A stretch of DNA of 64,000 nt from Acidimicrobiia bacterium (GTDB taxonomy: Bacteria; Actinomycetota; Acidimicrobiia; IMCC26256; PALSA-610), in NCBI GenBank assembly GCA_027494135.1, contig JAOSJK010000023.1, forward strand, positions 111,235-175,234, given 5' to 3'. Positions 28,979 to 37,452 of the stretch are shown one piece after another (positions within the stretch are counted from its first letter, which is position 1; each line of letters begins with the position of its first letter). The notes under the pieces are model-generated. The model did no database searches. It was given only the letters and a program-made list of their open reading frames with translations, and was not told where the DNA came from. The position numbers were made by a program, and so were the translations under genes.

Positions 28979-29899
28979 GTGGGTTTCGCTACTCTCATTC
29001 CGTTAGTAAATACCAAACGGCAAGCGAGGACGGAAACCCTGGAGCGGACCCTCTCCCAGAACGAGGCCAAGGTCATCCTGGACCTCGAGTGGCGATGCCA
29101 GAAGACTGTCACCCTGGCCAGCCTCCGCGAGGCCCTGGGGGCGTCGGAGAGCTACGCCCGGTACGTGGCCCACCGCCTCGTCAAGAAGGGGTGGCTCGAG
29201 CGCCTGCGCCCGGGGCTCTACCGGCTCGTCCCCGCCGCGCGCGGGAGGGAGGGGGTGCCCGACACCAACCCCCTGGCCGCCGGCGCGGTGCTCGTCTCGC
29301 CGTACTTCTTCTCGTTCGGAACGGCGTGCACCCACCATGGGCTGACGGAGCAGGCGTTCGCCGAGGTCTACATCGCCTGCCAGGAGCGCCGCCGACCCGA
29401 GATGGTCCGCGGAACGCGCTACGTCTTCGTCCACGTGGCGAAGAAGCGGTTCTTCGGGTTCGGGGAGGCCACCGCGCTCGGGGAACCGGTCCAGATGGCC
29501 ACGCTCGAGCGCGCGCTCCTCGATGCGATCGACCGCCCCCGCTACGCGGGCGGGATCGGCGAGGTCTCGGGCATCGCCGCGCGCGCGGCCACGAGGGTCT
29601 CGTGGGACGAGCTACTCGAGCTCGTGCGCCGCTGGTGCTCTTCTGCGCTCGCCCAGCGCCTCGGCTACTTCCTCGACCTGCACCGGGCCGAGGTGCCCGC
29701 CAGCGCGCGGTCGGCGCTGCTCGAGCTCGTGCGCCCGCAGAGCAAGATCCAGCTCGGCTCGCGCCGACGGTGGGGCACCACGGGGAAGCTCGTCCGACCC
29801 TGGAACGTCGTCGAGAACGTCCCTCGCGAGGTCCTGTTGCCGCCCAGCGAGAAGCCCCGGCGCCGCGTCGTCTTCGAAGGCAAGCGGGGTCGGCGATGA
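28979..29899 (+). CDS. abiEi: AbiEi-type antitoxin of a type IV toxin-antitoxin pair
   Basis: 306 residues from GTG 28979, the only start available before the domain. The N-terminal winged helix (VTLASLREALGASESYARYV to HRLVKKGWLERLRPGLYRLV) is typical of AbiEi; it is followed by DTNPLAAGAVLVSPYFFSFG and HHGLTEQ, also characteristic of the family, and a basic C-terminus. It overlaps the toxin gene by four bases (ATGA). Expected to repress its own operon and counter the nucleotidyltransferase toxin. Confidence 0.8.
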   Translation: MGFATLIPLVNTKRQARTETLERTLSQNEAKVILDLEWRCQKTVTLASLREALGASESYARYVAHRLVKKGWLERLRPGLYRLVPAARGREGVPDTNPLAAGAVLVSPYFFSFGTACTHHGLTEQAFAEVYIACQERRRPEMVRGTRYVFVHVAKKRFFGFGEATALGEPVQMATLERALLDAIDRPRYAGGIGEVSGIAARAATRVSWDELLELVRRWCSSALAQRLGYFLDLHRAEVPASARSALLELVRPQSKIQLGSRRRWGTTGKLVRPWNVVENVPREVLLPPSEKPRRRVVFEGKRGRR

Positions 29900-30747
29900 T
29901 CGAGGACAAGTTCGTCGACCTCTACGCGCGCAACAGCGGCCTGCGCGACAAGCTCGTGGCCGAGCGCGACATCGTCCTGACCTACGCGCTGCGCGCACTC
30001 TTCGACGCCGGCGCGATGGACCACCTGGCCTTCAAGGGCGGGACCTGCCTCCGGAAGATCGTCTTCGGCTCCGCGGGGCGGTTCTCCGAGGACCTGGACT
30101 TCACGGTCGACAGCGACGGACCCGAGGACGACGTGCTCGAGCAAGTCGTCGAGACCTTCAACCGCGAGCACTACGGGATCACCTTCTCCTTCGACGACTA
30201 CCACAAGACCGAGGACGACCTCTCCTTCGGCGGCGACGTCCGATACCGGCACGCCTGGAACGAAGCGGGTCGCTTCCACCTGCAGCAGGTCGAGTTCGAG
30301 CTCTTCGACGTGCGTTCGCTCGAACCCATCGAGATGATCGCCGAGAAGGTCCGGGCAGCCTACCAGCGCGCCAAGGTGCGCGATCTCTACGACCTCCACC
30401 GCTTCGCCACTACGCCCTTCGACGGCGAGGCTCCACGGGCGCTCTCACTCGATCGACTACGTGGGCCGACCGGGTCCGAGTGGCAACGAGCGCGGTCCCA
30501 AGATATTTTGAGAATCGCCGTCGGTCCGCGAGCGGTCCTGCTGGCAGCGGGATACAGGCACCACTCGAAGCAGAGGTTCCGTAGTTGCCCTCGAAGATTG
30601 GGGCCAGAATTGCGTGCCCTCACACCGGAAGTTCCCGCGACGAGGCAACTCGGCTTCACACCTCTCGCACGCGACGGAATTTCCCCTTTGCATCCGACCG
30701 CCTATAAGGGCGTGGTTTCCGCGGCACACGTGCAGCGGCTCCATTGA
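29896..30747 (+). pseudogene. abiEii: AbiEii-type nucleotidyltransferase toxin, abnormal C-terminus
   Basis: ATG 29896. The first about 175 residues are a good AbiEii/AbiGii nucleotidyltransferase: HLAFKGGTCLRKIVF, GRFSEDLDFTV (metal-binding Asp pair), IEMIAEKVRAAYQRAKVRDLYDL. After FATTPFDGEAPRAL (about 30430) similarity stops and the frame runs on through unrelated, repeat-containing DNA to 30747, ending inside the first CRISPR-like repeat. The normal C-terminal helical part is therefore missing. This looks like a recombination joint; the toxin is probably inactive or altered. Confidence 0.7.
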
Positions 30748-30823
30748 AGCGGCTGCGCGTAGATTCCCGCCTCGGCCTCAGCGAATCGTTTCCGCGGCAC
30801 ACGTGCAGCGGCTCCATTGAAGC
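30715..30823 (+). CRISPR. Two-repeat orphan CRISPR-like array
   Basis: Two identical 36-bp repeats, 30715-30750 and 30788-30823, flank one 37-bp spacer (30751-30787). The repeat begins GTTTCCGCGGCACACG and ends GGCTCCATTGAAGC; its centre is a near-palindrome CCGC-G-GCAC / GTGC-A-GCGG. Length, spacing and the ATTGAAGC end match CRISPR repeats. A weakly similar stretch (GTTCCCGCGAC..) at about 30631 may be a decayed repeat. No cas genes are in the window. Confidence 0.6.
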
Positions 30824-31370
30824 GGCGAAGCGCCGCGCGATGACCCGGGGTGGAACGCCGGCGGGGTCGCCGCCCGCGAGGGCTCTCCCGAGCCGCTCCG
30901 CCACTTCGGCGAGGCGTTCGCGGAAGGGCCGTCTCTCTCGCTGCACCCGGAGACGGGCGCAGGCGAGCCCAGCCGCTGAGCCGCGCGAGCCGGTGGCGGC
31001 TCGAGGCGGTAGCGAAGGAGATCCATGGCCGGGCAGGTGACCGGCTTCCAGCGCCGCGGCGTCTCCGGCGGGCAAGACGGCGGAGGCGGGTTCGGGTGCA
31101 TACCCAGCAGGACGAGGATGAGGTGCACGTTCGAGTGCTGGGTCAGCCCGGGGCGACACGTGGTGGCCGAGTTTCGGGCTCGGCAGGGGGTGCCCGTGCT
31201 TCGGCCGCCCGATGCGCTCGCAGGGGCGGTTGCCCACCCGCAAGGGGCCCGCAAGGGGCAACCGATACGCCGGATTCCTGACTGGCGACTCTCGCACCCC
31301 CGACTCGCCCCGGTTTCGCACGGCCCAGTTTCTCCGACCACGGGCCTGGCTTCTCCCTGTCGGACTTCGC
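30824..31370. other. About 550-bp boundary region, no gene recognised
   Basis: Lies between the CRISPR-like remnant and the 3' end of the acyl-CoA ligase gene. Open frames here have no recognisable motif. It holds a hairpin at 31227-31264 with perfect 9-bp arms CGGTTGCCC and GGGCAACCG. It separates the mobile/defence half from the catabolic half. Confidence 0.45.
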
Positions 31371-32921
31371 TCACACGATCCGAGTCTCGTGCTCTCCCCA
31401 GTAGCGATCGCGGAGCAGCCGTTTGTAGAGCTTGCCTGTGGGAAGCCGTGGCAGCTCCGGCTCGAAGTCGATCGATCGCGGGCACTTGTAGTGGGCAAGG
31501 TGCGCGCGACAGTACTCGAGCAGCTCTTGTTCGAGCGCAGGAGTCGCCGCCGTGCCTGCGACGAGCTGCACGACGGCCTTGACTTCCTCGCCGAACTCCT
31601 CGTCTGGGATGCCGAAGACCGCCACGTCGAGGACCTTCGGGTGATCGACGAGCACGTTCTCGATCTCGGCCGGGTAGATGTTCACGCCGCCGGAGATGAT
31701 CATGTAGGTCTTGCGGTCGGTCAGGTAGAGGTAGCCCTCGTCGTCGACGCGTCCGACGTCGCCCAGCGTCGACCAGTTGGGGTGGTCGGGGTGCTGTGCC
31801 GACCGCGTCTTCTCCGAGTCGTTGTGATACTCGAAGGGCATCCGCGGCAACTCGAAGTAGATGGTGCCCGCCTCTCCAGCGGGAAGCTCGGTGCCGTCCT
31901 CGGCGCAGATGTGGATCTTGCCGAGGATCGAACGGCCCACGGATCCGCGGTGGGCGAGCCAGTCCCCCGAATCGATGAAGGTGAAGCCGTTCACCTCCGT
32001 ACCCGCGTAGTACTCGTAGAGCACCGGGCCCCACCAGCCGATCATCTGCTCCTTCACCGTAGGTGGACAGGGCGCCGCAGCGTGTACCGCCACCTCGAGG
32101 CTCGAGACGTCGTAGCAGGACCGCTCCTCCTCGGGAAGCCTGAGCAGCCGCGAGAACATGGTCGGTACCCACTGACTGTGCGTGCAGCGGTAGGCCTCGA
32201 TGCAGCGCAGCGCCTCAGCGGCGTCGAACTTCTCCATGATGACGACGGTCCCGCCGATTGCCTGCGTCGCCATCGAGAAGCCGAGCGGCGCGGAGTGGTA
32301 GAGCGGAGCGGGGCAGAGGTAGACACTGCTCTCGCTGAACTTGAAGAGCCCGGAGAGGAGGCCGTCGAGGCCCTCCGGCTCGTCGATCGTCTTGCCCGAG
32401 AGCGGGCGCTTGATGCCCTTGGGGCGCCCGGTGGTTCCGGAGCTGTAGAGCATCGTCCCGCCGCGAATCGCGTCCTCGAGTGGTGCGTCGGAGTGTTCGC
32501 CGATCGCTTCCTCGTAGGATTCGAAGCCGTCGACGGCCCCGTCCGCCATCAGCCGATGCGGGCAGGACGGGATCCCGTCGAGCATGGCCTCCGCCTCCGT
32601 GGCGAGCGCGGCGGAGGTAACGACCAGCCGGGAGCCGCTATCGTCGACGATGTACGCGGCTTCCTCGGCGGTGAGGTGCTGGTTGACGGTGGTGACGTAC
32701 AGCCCGGCGCGGATCGCGGCCCAGTACACCTCCGGGTAGCGCGGGTGGTTCTCCATGAAGATCGAGACGTGCTCGCCGGGGTTCAGGCCTCGGCTCCGCA
32801 TCAGCCGGGAGAGCCGCCAGGCCCTCGAGTCGAGCTCGGCGTAGGTGACGACCTCGCCGCTCCTGCCCATCACGTGAGCGGCCTTTTCGGGATGGTTTCG
32901 AGCGTGGATTCCAGGGTGCAT
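31371..32921 (-). CDS. Acyl-CoA ligase (AMP-binding, FadD-like)
   Basis: Activates a carboxylic acid to its CoA thioester through an acyl-adenylate. 516 residues from ATG 32921, with GAGGAG seven bases before. Motifs: MLYSSGTTGRPKGIKR (P-loop-like A3), YEYYAGTEVNGFTF (A5), STLGDVGRVDDEGYLYLTDR (A7-A8 hinge), YMIISGGVNIYPAEIENVL, and the catalytic Lys in LPTGKLYKRLLRDRY. Last gene of the minus-strand operon thiolase-like, DUF35, ligase. Substrate not predictable. Confidence 0.88.
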   Translation of the reverse strand: MHPGIHARNHPEKAAHVMGRSGEVVTYAELDSRAWRLSRLMRSRGLNPGEHVSIFMENHPRYPEVYWAAIRAGLYVTTVNQHLTAEEAAYIVDDSGSRLVVTSAALATEAEAMLDGIPSCPHRLMADGAVDGFESYEEAIGEHSDAPLEDAIRGGTMLYSSGTTGRPKGIKRPLSGKTIDEPEGLDGLLSGLFKFSESSVYLCPAPLYHSAPLGFSMATQAIGGTVVIMEKFDAAEALRCIEAYRCTHSQWVPTMFSRLLRLPEEERSCYDVSSLEVAVHAAAPCPPTVKEQMIGWWGPVLYEYYAGTEVNGFTFIDSGDWLAHRGSVGRSILGKIHICAEDGTELPAGEAGTIYFELPRMPFEYHNDSEKTRSAQHPDHPNWSTLGDVGRVDDEGYLYLTDRKTYMIISGGVNIYPAEIENVLVDHPKVLDVAVFGIPDEEFGEEVKAVVQLVAGTAATPALEQELLEYCRAHLAHYKCPRSIDFEPELPRLPTGKLYKRLLRDRYWGEHETRIV

Positions 32922-32956
32922 GGGAGGCTCCTCGGGCTGGGGTTGACGGCTTGCAC

Positions 32957-33412
32957 TCAGTCGTTCGGAACGAGCGGCGTCCATTGGGGAATCAGCAGCG
33001 TCTCCCCGCCGCCGTCGATCCGCTCGAAGACGGCCCGCACGCGCAGGCCGATTCGCACCTCGGAGGGAGGGAGGTCCAGCACGTTTCCCACGATCCTCGT
33101 CTCCGGGAAGTCGTCGAGGCTCACCAGTACCACGCAATAGGGCACAGCGTCCGCGAGCGCGGGGTGGACCGCGTGGTGCACTACGATGCGGCTGTACACG
33201 GTCCCCATGCCCGTGCTGTAGCAGGTGGAGAAGCGGGTGCCGAGGCACTTGGGACAGAGCAGCTGGGGCGGATGGTGTGTGGCTTCGCAGTCGACACAAG
33301 CGCGGAGGGCGATCCGGCCCGAGGTGAAGAAGGCGCGGTTGGATGCGTCGAGCGCCGGAAGCGCCCAACCACCGCCCAGATGACGCCTCGTGCGTTCGCC
33401 GCGGACGGTCAT
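32957..33412 (-). CDS. DUF35 Zn-ribbon/OB-fold partner of the thiolase-like protein
   Basis: 151 residues, ATG 33412 overlapping the thiolase-like stop (ATGA). The Zn ribbon is RACVDCEATHHPPQLLCPKC (two CxxC pairs); the OB half includes YSRIVVHHAVHPAL and PYCVVLVSLDD. DUF35 proteins bind thiolase-like subunits and are needed for the retro-aldolase activity of Ltp2-ChsH2 in steroid breakdown and for some thiolases. The translational overlap argues for a 1:1 complex with the upstream gene. Confidence 0.83.
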   Translation of the reverse strand: MTVRGERTRRHLGGGWALPALDASNRAFFTSGRIALRACVDCEATHHPPQLLCPKCLGTRFSTCYSTGMGTVYSRIVVHHAVHPALADAVPYCVVLVSLDDFPETRIVGNVLDLPPSEVRIGLRVRAVFERIDGGGETLLIPQWTPLVPND

Positions 33413-34636
33413 GGCGCGCTGAACAGGACGGCGCTGCCGGGCGCGAAGCCCGGGCCCGCCACGCAGAGACTGAGGTCCACCTTCGACGCCTGCATCGTCG
33501 ATTCGCCACGGACCTGGCGAACGGCCTCGTTCACGAGCTCGAGCCCGTGGATGTATGCCTCGGCGAGGTTGCCACCGCTCGTATTGAAGCAGAGCCTTGC
33601 GTCGGGTCCCTGAAGCGCGCCATCCGCCACGAACTCCGCGATTCCGTCGGGCGGCGCGAACCCCATTTCGCTCATCGCCATCAACACCGGACCCGTGAAG
33701 TTCTCGTAGAACTGGGCCACGTCTACGTCCTCGGGATTCACACCGCTCCGCTCCCAGATCTGACGTCCGACCTCTTTGTAGTGAGCCGTGGGGAACCCGG
33801 GCTCGTTGAAGGCGGCCGTGCCGCCCCGATGGCCGAGTCCCTGGGCCGCAGCGAGCACCGGCACGGGCTTGCGACGCAGGTCGCGGGCTCGCTCGAAGCT
33901 CGTCAGGACGACTGCGGCGGAGCCGTCGTTCTCGGGACAGCAGTCGAACAGGTGGAACGGCTCGACGATCCAGCGCGACGCGTGGTACTGCTCCCTCGTG
34001 AGCGGGGTTCCGTGGCGGATCGCGCGCGGATTGCTCTGTGCGTGGGCGTAGCAGGCGAGGGCGATCTCGGCCAGCGCCTCCTGATCGATCCCGTGCTCGT
34101 GCATGAAGCGGACCGTCTGCATGGCGCAGATCTGCGCCGGGGAGAGCAGTCCGTAGGTCGCGGTGTAGGCGGCGGCGCCGGGAATGCGGGACCCGGTGGC
34201 GGCCCGGCCGAAGCGACCGAACTCTCCCTGGGCGAGGGCGCGAAACACCACGACGTGCCGCGCGTACCCGGCCGTGACGGCGGCGTCCGCCAGGGCGACG
34301 GCGGCGGCCATACCGTTCCCGCCTCCTCCCCAGGGCTGTGCGCTGAAGCGCAGCTCGCGGAAGCCCAGCGCGGTGGAGACGCGCAGCGGGTCGTTTCTCG
34401 TGTCCATGAACGAGACCAGTCCGTCCACCTCTGCCAGCGGGAGGCCCGCATCCTCCACGGCGCGCCGGATCGCCGTACAAGCCAGGACGAACTCCGGGTC
34501 CGGAGACGCGCCCCGCTTGTAGTAGGCGGATTCCCCGACGCCGACTACGGCTGCGCGGCGCTGCACACCCGCTCCGGGCCCGCCTCGCACCGGCGCTGGC
34601 GCGTCGGCCCGGGGGGTGCGATCTCGTGGGCCGTCA
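33409..34636 (-). CDS. Thiolase-like (SCP2/Ltp2-type) protein, no nucleophilic Cys
   Basis: About 400 residues. The conserved frame can start at GTG 34590, but a better site is ATG 34636 with GAGGAGG six bases upstream; joining the two needs one base removed from the G6 run at 34611-34616. Core motifs: RAAVVGVGESAYYK, AVEDAGLPLAEVDGLVSFMD, WGGGGNGMAAAVALA where a classic thiolase would have its Cys, FYENFTGPVLMAMSEMGF, and NTSGGNLAEAYIHGLE. The missing Cys and the DUF35 partner favour an Ltp2-like aldolase or similar lyase over a beta-ketothiolase. Confidence 0.8.
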
Positions 34637-34666
34637 TTCGCGCCTCCTCGCGCCGCCGGCGCGTGT

Positions 34667-34698
34667 TGCCGATCGACTAGTGGCTTATCCTATCATGC
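34667..34698. promoter_or_regulatory. Shared 32-bp operator motif (copy 1)
   Basis: Half-sites TGCCGATCGACTA and TATCCTATCATGC separated by six bases, each 9 of 13 to the consensus TTCCGATAGGRTA / TAYCCTATCGGAA. It lies between two divergently transcribed thiolase-like operons. Confidence 0.55.
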
Positions 34699-34736
34699 AC
34701 GGTGTCCGGGGGTCCAGACGGCAGGGGAGGCGGCGG

Positions 34737-35879
34737 ATGAAGCGCAGGGCGGTGCTCGTCGGCATCGGACGGACGGCGTACAGCCGGGAGTCCGGTCGGA
34801 GCACGCTGGCCATGGCGGCCGAGGCGTGTCGGGCGGCGCTCGACGACGCGGGCCTCTCGGCCGCGGCCGTCGACGGCATCGCGAACTTCCAGGTGATGGA
34901 CTCCGTGATGGGGGCTTCGGTGGCCCACGCTGTCGGGATCGACGAGCTGGCCTGGAACCTCGATCTCGTCGGCGGGGGCAACTTCGCCACCAGCGTGGTG
35001 GCGAACACCGCCATGGCCATCGAGGCCGGCGCCTGCGAGGCGGCCCTCGTGTTCCGCTCGCTCAACGGGAGATCAGGACGACGCTTCGGCCGCGCCGACG
35101 GCGCCGTGCGCGTGTCCGGCGAGAACCAGTTCGCGGCCCCTCACGGCTATCTCACGCCGCCCCAGTGGATGGCCATGTGGGCGCGCGAGCACCAGTCGAA
35201 GTACGGCAGCTCCTGCGAAGACCTGGGCCGTATCGCCGTCACCCAGCGCGAGCATGCGAAAGCCAACGGTAACGCCCTGGCCCGGCGAGCCCTCGACCTG
35301 GAAGGCTACCTCGCGGGCCGCTGGATCAACGAGCCGCTTCGCGTCTACGACTGCGCGTTCGAGTGCGACGGAGCGGTGGCACTCCTCCTCACGACGCACG
35401 AGCGCGCGAGGGATCTCCGACAGCTGCCCGTCCGGCTGCTGGGGCACGCCGAATCCACGGGCCACGGCGGCTCGTGGGTCTCCTGGCCGACGTTCACCTC
35501 GATGTACTCGGCCCATGCGGCGCCACGTCTGTGGGCCCGGACCGGCCTCGGTCCCGACGACGTCGACGTGGCGTGCATGTACGACTGCTTCACCTACACG
35601 GTGATGGTGACCCTCGAGGAGTTCGGGTTCTGCGAGCGCGGCGGAGTGGGTCGCTTCTTCGCCGAGGGGCGCGCCACCTACGGAGGAGACGTCGTCGTGA
35701 ACCCCCACGGCGGGCTCCTCTCCGAGGGCTACATCCACGGGCTGAACCACCACTACGAGGCGGCCCTCCAGCTGCGCGGACAGGCCGGGAGCCGCCAGGT
35801 GCGGGACGCGATGATCGCGCTCGTTACTGCGGGCGCCGGCCCCTACGGAGGCGCGATCATCTACTCGAGGGAAGCCTGA
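34737..35879 (+). CDS. Thiolase-like (SCP2/Ltp2-type) protein
   Basis: 380 residues from ATG 34737 with GGGGAGG upstream. RRAVLVGIGRTAYSRES opens the fold; the Cys loop is replaced by DLVGGGNFATSVVANTAM. CMYDCFTYTVMVTLEEFGF holds a Tyr-Asp pair at the place of the catalytic Tyr of Ltp2, and VNPHGGLLSEGYIHGLNHH is the HGG motif. Followed with a TGATG overlap by a DUF35 gene. Probably a C-C lyase/aldolase on an acyl-CoA. It is a divergent paralogue of the minus-strand protein across the shared promoter. Confidence 0.82.
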   Translation: MKRRAVLVGIGRTAYSRESGRSTLAMAAEACRAALDDAGLSAAAVDGIANFQVMDSVMGASVAHAVGIDELAWNLDLVGGGNFATSVVANTAMAIEAGACEAALVFRSLNGRSGRRFGRADGAVRVSGENQFAAPHGYLTPPQWMAMWAREHQSKYGSSCEDLGRIAVTQREHAKANGNALARRALDLEGYLAGRWINEPLRVYDCAFECDGAVALLLTTHERARDLRQLPVRLLGHAESTGHGGSWVSWPTFTSMYSAHAAPRLWARTGLGPDDVDVACMYDCFTYTVMVTLEEFGFCERGGVGRFFAEGRATYGGDVVVNPHGGLLSEGYIHGLNHHYEAALQLRGQAGSRQVRDAMIALVTAGAGPYGGAIIYSREA

Positions 35880-36304
35880 TGGACCTGCAGACGCCTCCGC
35901 AGCCCGTACCCGACGCCGACTCGGCGGGCTTCTGGGCGGCGACCGCCGCCGGCGAGCTGCGTTTGTGTCGGTGTGCGGACTGCCGGCGCTGGCACCAGCC
36001 CCCTCTCGAGCGCTGCCCGGCTTGCGGCGGAGCCACCGGGTTCGAGCTGGTCTCGGGCTGCGGGCGCATCAAGAGCTTCATCGTGGTTCGCCATCCCGCA
36101 GTGCCTGGCTACCTGGAGGACCTTCCCTACGTCGTCGCGATCGTCGACTTGGACGAGCAGGAGGGGCTCAGGCTGCCTGGACGTCTGCTCGATGCGGATC
36201 CGGCGCGCGTCGACGTGGGGCGTGCGGTGCGGGCCGAGATCGTCGACCTGCCCGGGGGCGACTTCCGTGTTGTGGCCTTCCGCCTGGCCGGCCCGGCGCC
36301 CTGA
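35879..36304 (+). CDS. DUF35 Zn-ribbon/OB-fold protein
   Basis: 141 residues, ATG 35879 sharing a base with the thiolase-like stop. Zn ribbon LCRCADCRRWHQPPLERC PACGG gives two CxxC knuckles; IKSFIVVRHPAVPG and PYVVAIVDLDEQEG form the OB strands. Pairs with the preceding gene as described for Ltp2-ChsH2-type complexes. Ends 40 bases before the convergent MBL-fold gene. Confidence 0.82.
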   Translation: MDLQTPPQPVPDADSAGFWAATAAGELRLCRCADCRRWHQPPLERCPACGGATGFELVSGCGRIKSFIVVRHPAVPGYLEDLPYVVAIVDLDEQEGLRLPGRLLDADPARVDVGRAVRAEIVDLPGGDFRVVAFRLAGPAP

Positions 36305-36343
36305 TTCGTGGTTCCGCGCGCTGCTCGAACGGATGGGCGGCCT

Positions 36344-37198
36344 TCACACCTCGAAGCGCCAGCGGTCGCCGTCGCTGACGATCCGGCCGGCGGTGGGCTG
36401 CGCGAAGTGGGTGCCGAGGATGAGTACTGGGCGATCGCCGAAACGCCGGCAGAACTCGATCCGCGTGCGATGCGCCTGATCGCCGTCCACGTCGGCGACG
36501 TCGGTCCAATCCGGGTGCGAGAGCTGGAAGGGATGGTGGAACATGTCCCCCGTGATGACGGCTTCCGCACCCTGGGAGCGGATCCAGACGCTGACATGGC
36601 CGGGCGTATGGCCAGGGGTGGGGATCAGCTCGATCTCCTCGTTGACGCGATGGTCCGGCTGGACGAGGTCCACGAGCCCCGCGTCGAAGATCGGAAGGAT
36701 CGAGTCCTGCTTGGCCTGAGGCGCGAAGGGATCGTCCTCCTCTTCCCAGTGCGCCCACTCGCGCTCGCCAACCAGATAGCGCGCATTCGGGAAGGTGGGC
36801 ACCCACTTTCCATCGCGCCGCACGGTATTCCACCCAACGTGGTCGAAATGCAGGTGGGTGCACAGGACTCGGTCGACCGACGCGGGCGGGAAGCCCGCCG
36901 CCTCGAGGTCCGAGAGGAACGTCGTCTCGAGATCCGACCAGTCCGGAATAGGTCGCGTCTTGCCGTTGCCGAGGCAGGTATCGACAATGATGCGCGCGTC
37001 GCCGGAGCGGATCGCGAACGCGTGAATCGAGAGGATCATGTTCCCCTGGTCGTCGAGGAAGTAGGGCCGGAGCCAGTCCGAGAGCGGCTCGAGCCGCTCG
37101 GGTGAGGCGTCCGGGAACAGCATGCCTAGCGGCGTCGGCGCCACGATCTCGACCACCTGGTGGATTTCGACGGCGCCAATCTTCCAGCTTCGTCCCAT
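36344..37198 (-). CDS. Metallo-beta-lactamase-fold hydrolase
   Basis: 284 residues, ATG 37198. Metal-binding motifs are complete: CTHLHFDHVGWN (HxHxDH), PTPGHTPGHVSVWI (His), ITGDMFHHPFQL (Asp) and LGTHFAQPTAG (His). The overall pattern is that of cytosolic MBL hydrolases acting on lactones or esters (no signal peptide). In this cluster it could open a lactone produced by a Baeyer-Villiger-type enzyme; that link is inference. Divergent from the luciferase-like gene at 37453. Confidence 0.85.
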   Translation of the reverse strand: MGRSWKIGAVEIHQVVEIVAPTPLGMLFPDASPERLEPLSDWLRPYFLDDQGNMILSIHAFAIRSGDARIIVDTCLGNGKTRPIPDWSDLETTFLSDLEAAGFPPASVDRVLCTHLHFDHVGWNTVRRDGKWVPTFPNARYLVGEREWAHWEEEDDPFAPQAKQDSILPIFDAGLVDLVQPDHRVNEEIELIPTPGHTPGHVSVWIRSQGAEAVITGDMFHHPFQLSHPDWTDVADVDGDQAHRTRIEFCRRFGDRPVLILGTHFAQPTAGRIVSDGDRWRFEV

Positions 37199-37389
37199 GT
37201 CGATGCTCCTAGGTTTCGCGGTTCAGGCCGGCTGGAACGGCGAGATCGCACGCTCCTCGTGGTCCTCCTCCCACTCGACCACGACCGCTGCGCGACTCTC
37301 GGCTCCCGGGGCGGGATCCTCGATCCCGACCGAACCTCGGTCCTCGCGGCGGAATCGCTCCGCGTATGATATATGATGCTACACAAGAT

Positions 37390-37402
37390 TTCCGATCTGA
37401 TA
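37390..37402. promoter_or_regulatory. Half-site of the shared operator motif
   Basis: TTCCGATCTGATA matches the left half-site at 11 of 13 positions, inside an AT-rich patch (from about 37366) between divergent genes. The second half-site is not recognisable. Confidence 0.35.
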
Positions 37403-37452
37403 CGATCCTGCCTTCGCAGCCGAGCCGCACAGTCGGGGGCGGGAGGTGATGC

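Noticed and set aside
30574..30665. Further CRISPR repeats upstream of 30715
   Set aside because: Only a weak GTTCCCGCGAC-like match at about 30631; spacing and the 3' half do not fit well enough to extend the array.
30850..31281. Long GC-rich open frames in the boundary region
   Set aside because: Arg/Ala-rich composition typical of non-coding frames in high-GC DNA; no motif, no ribosome site.
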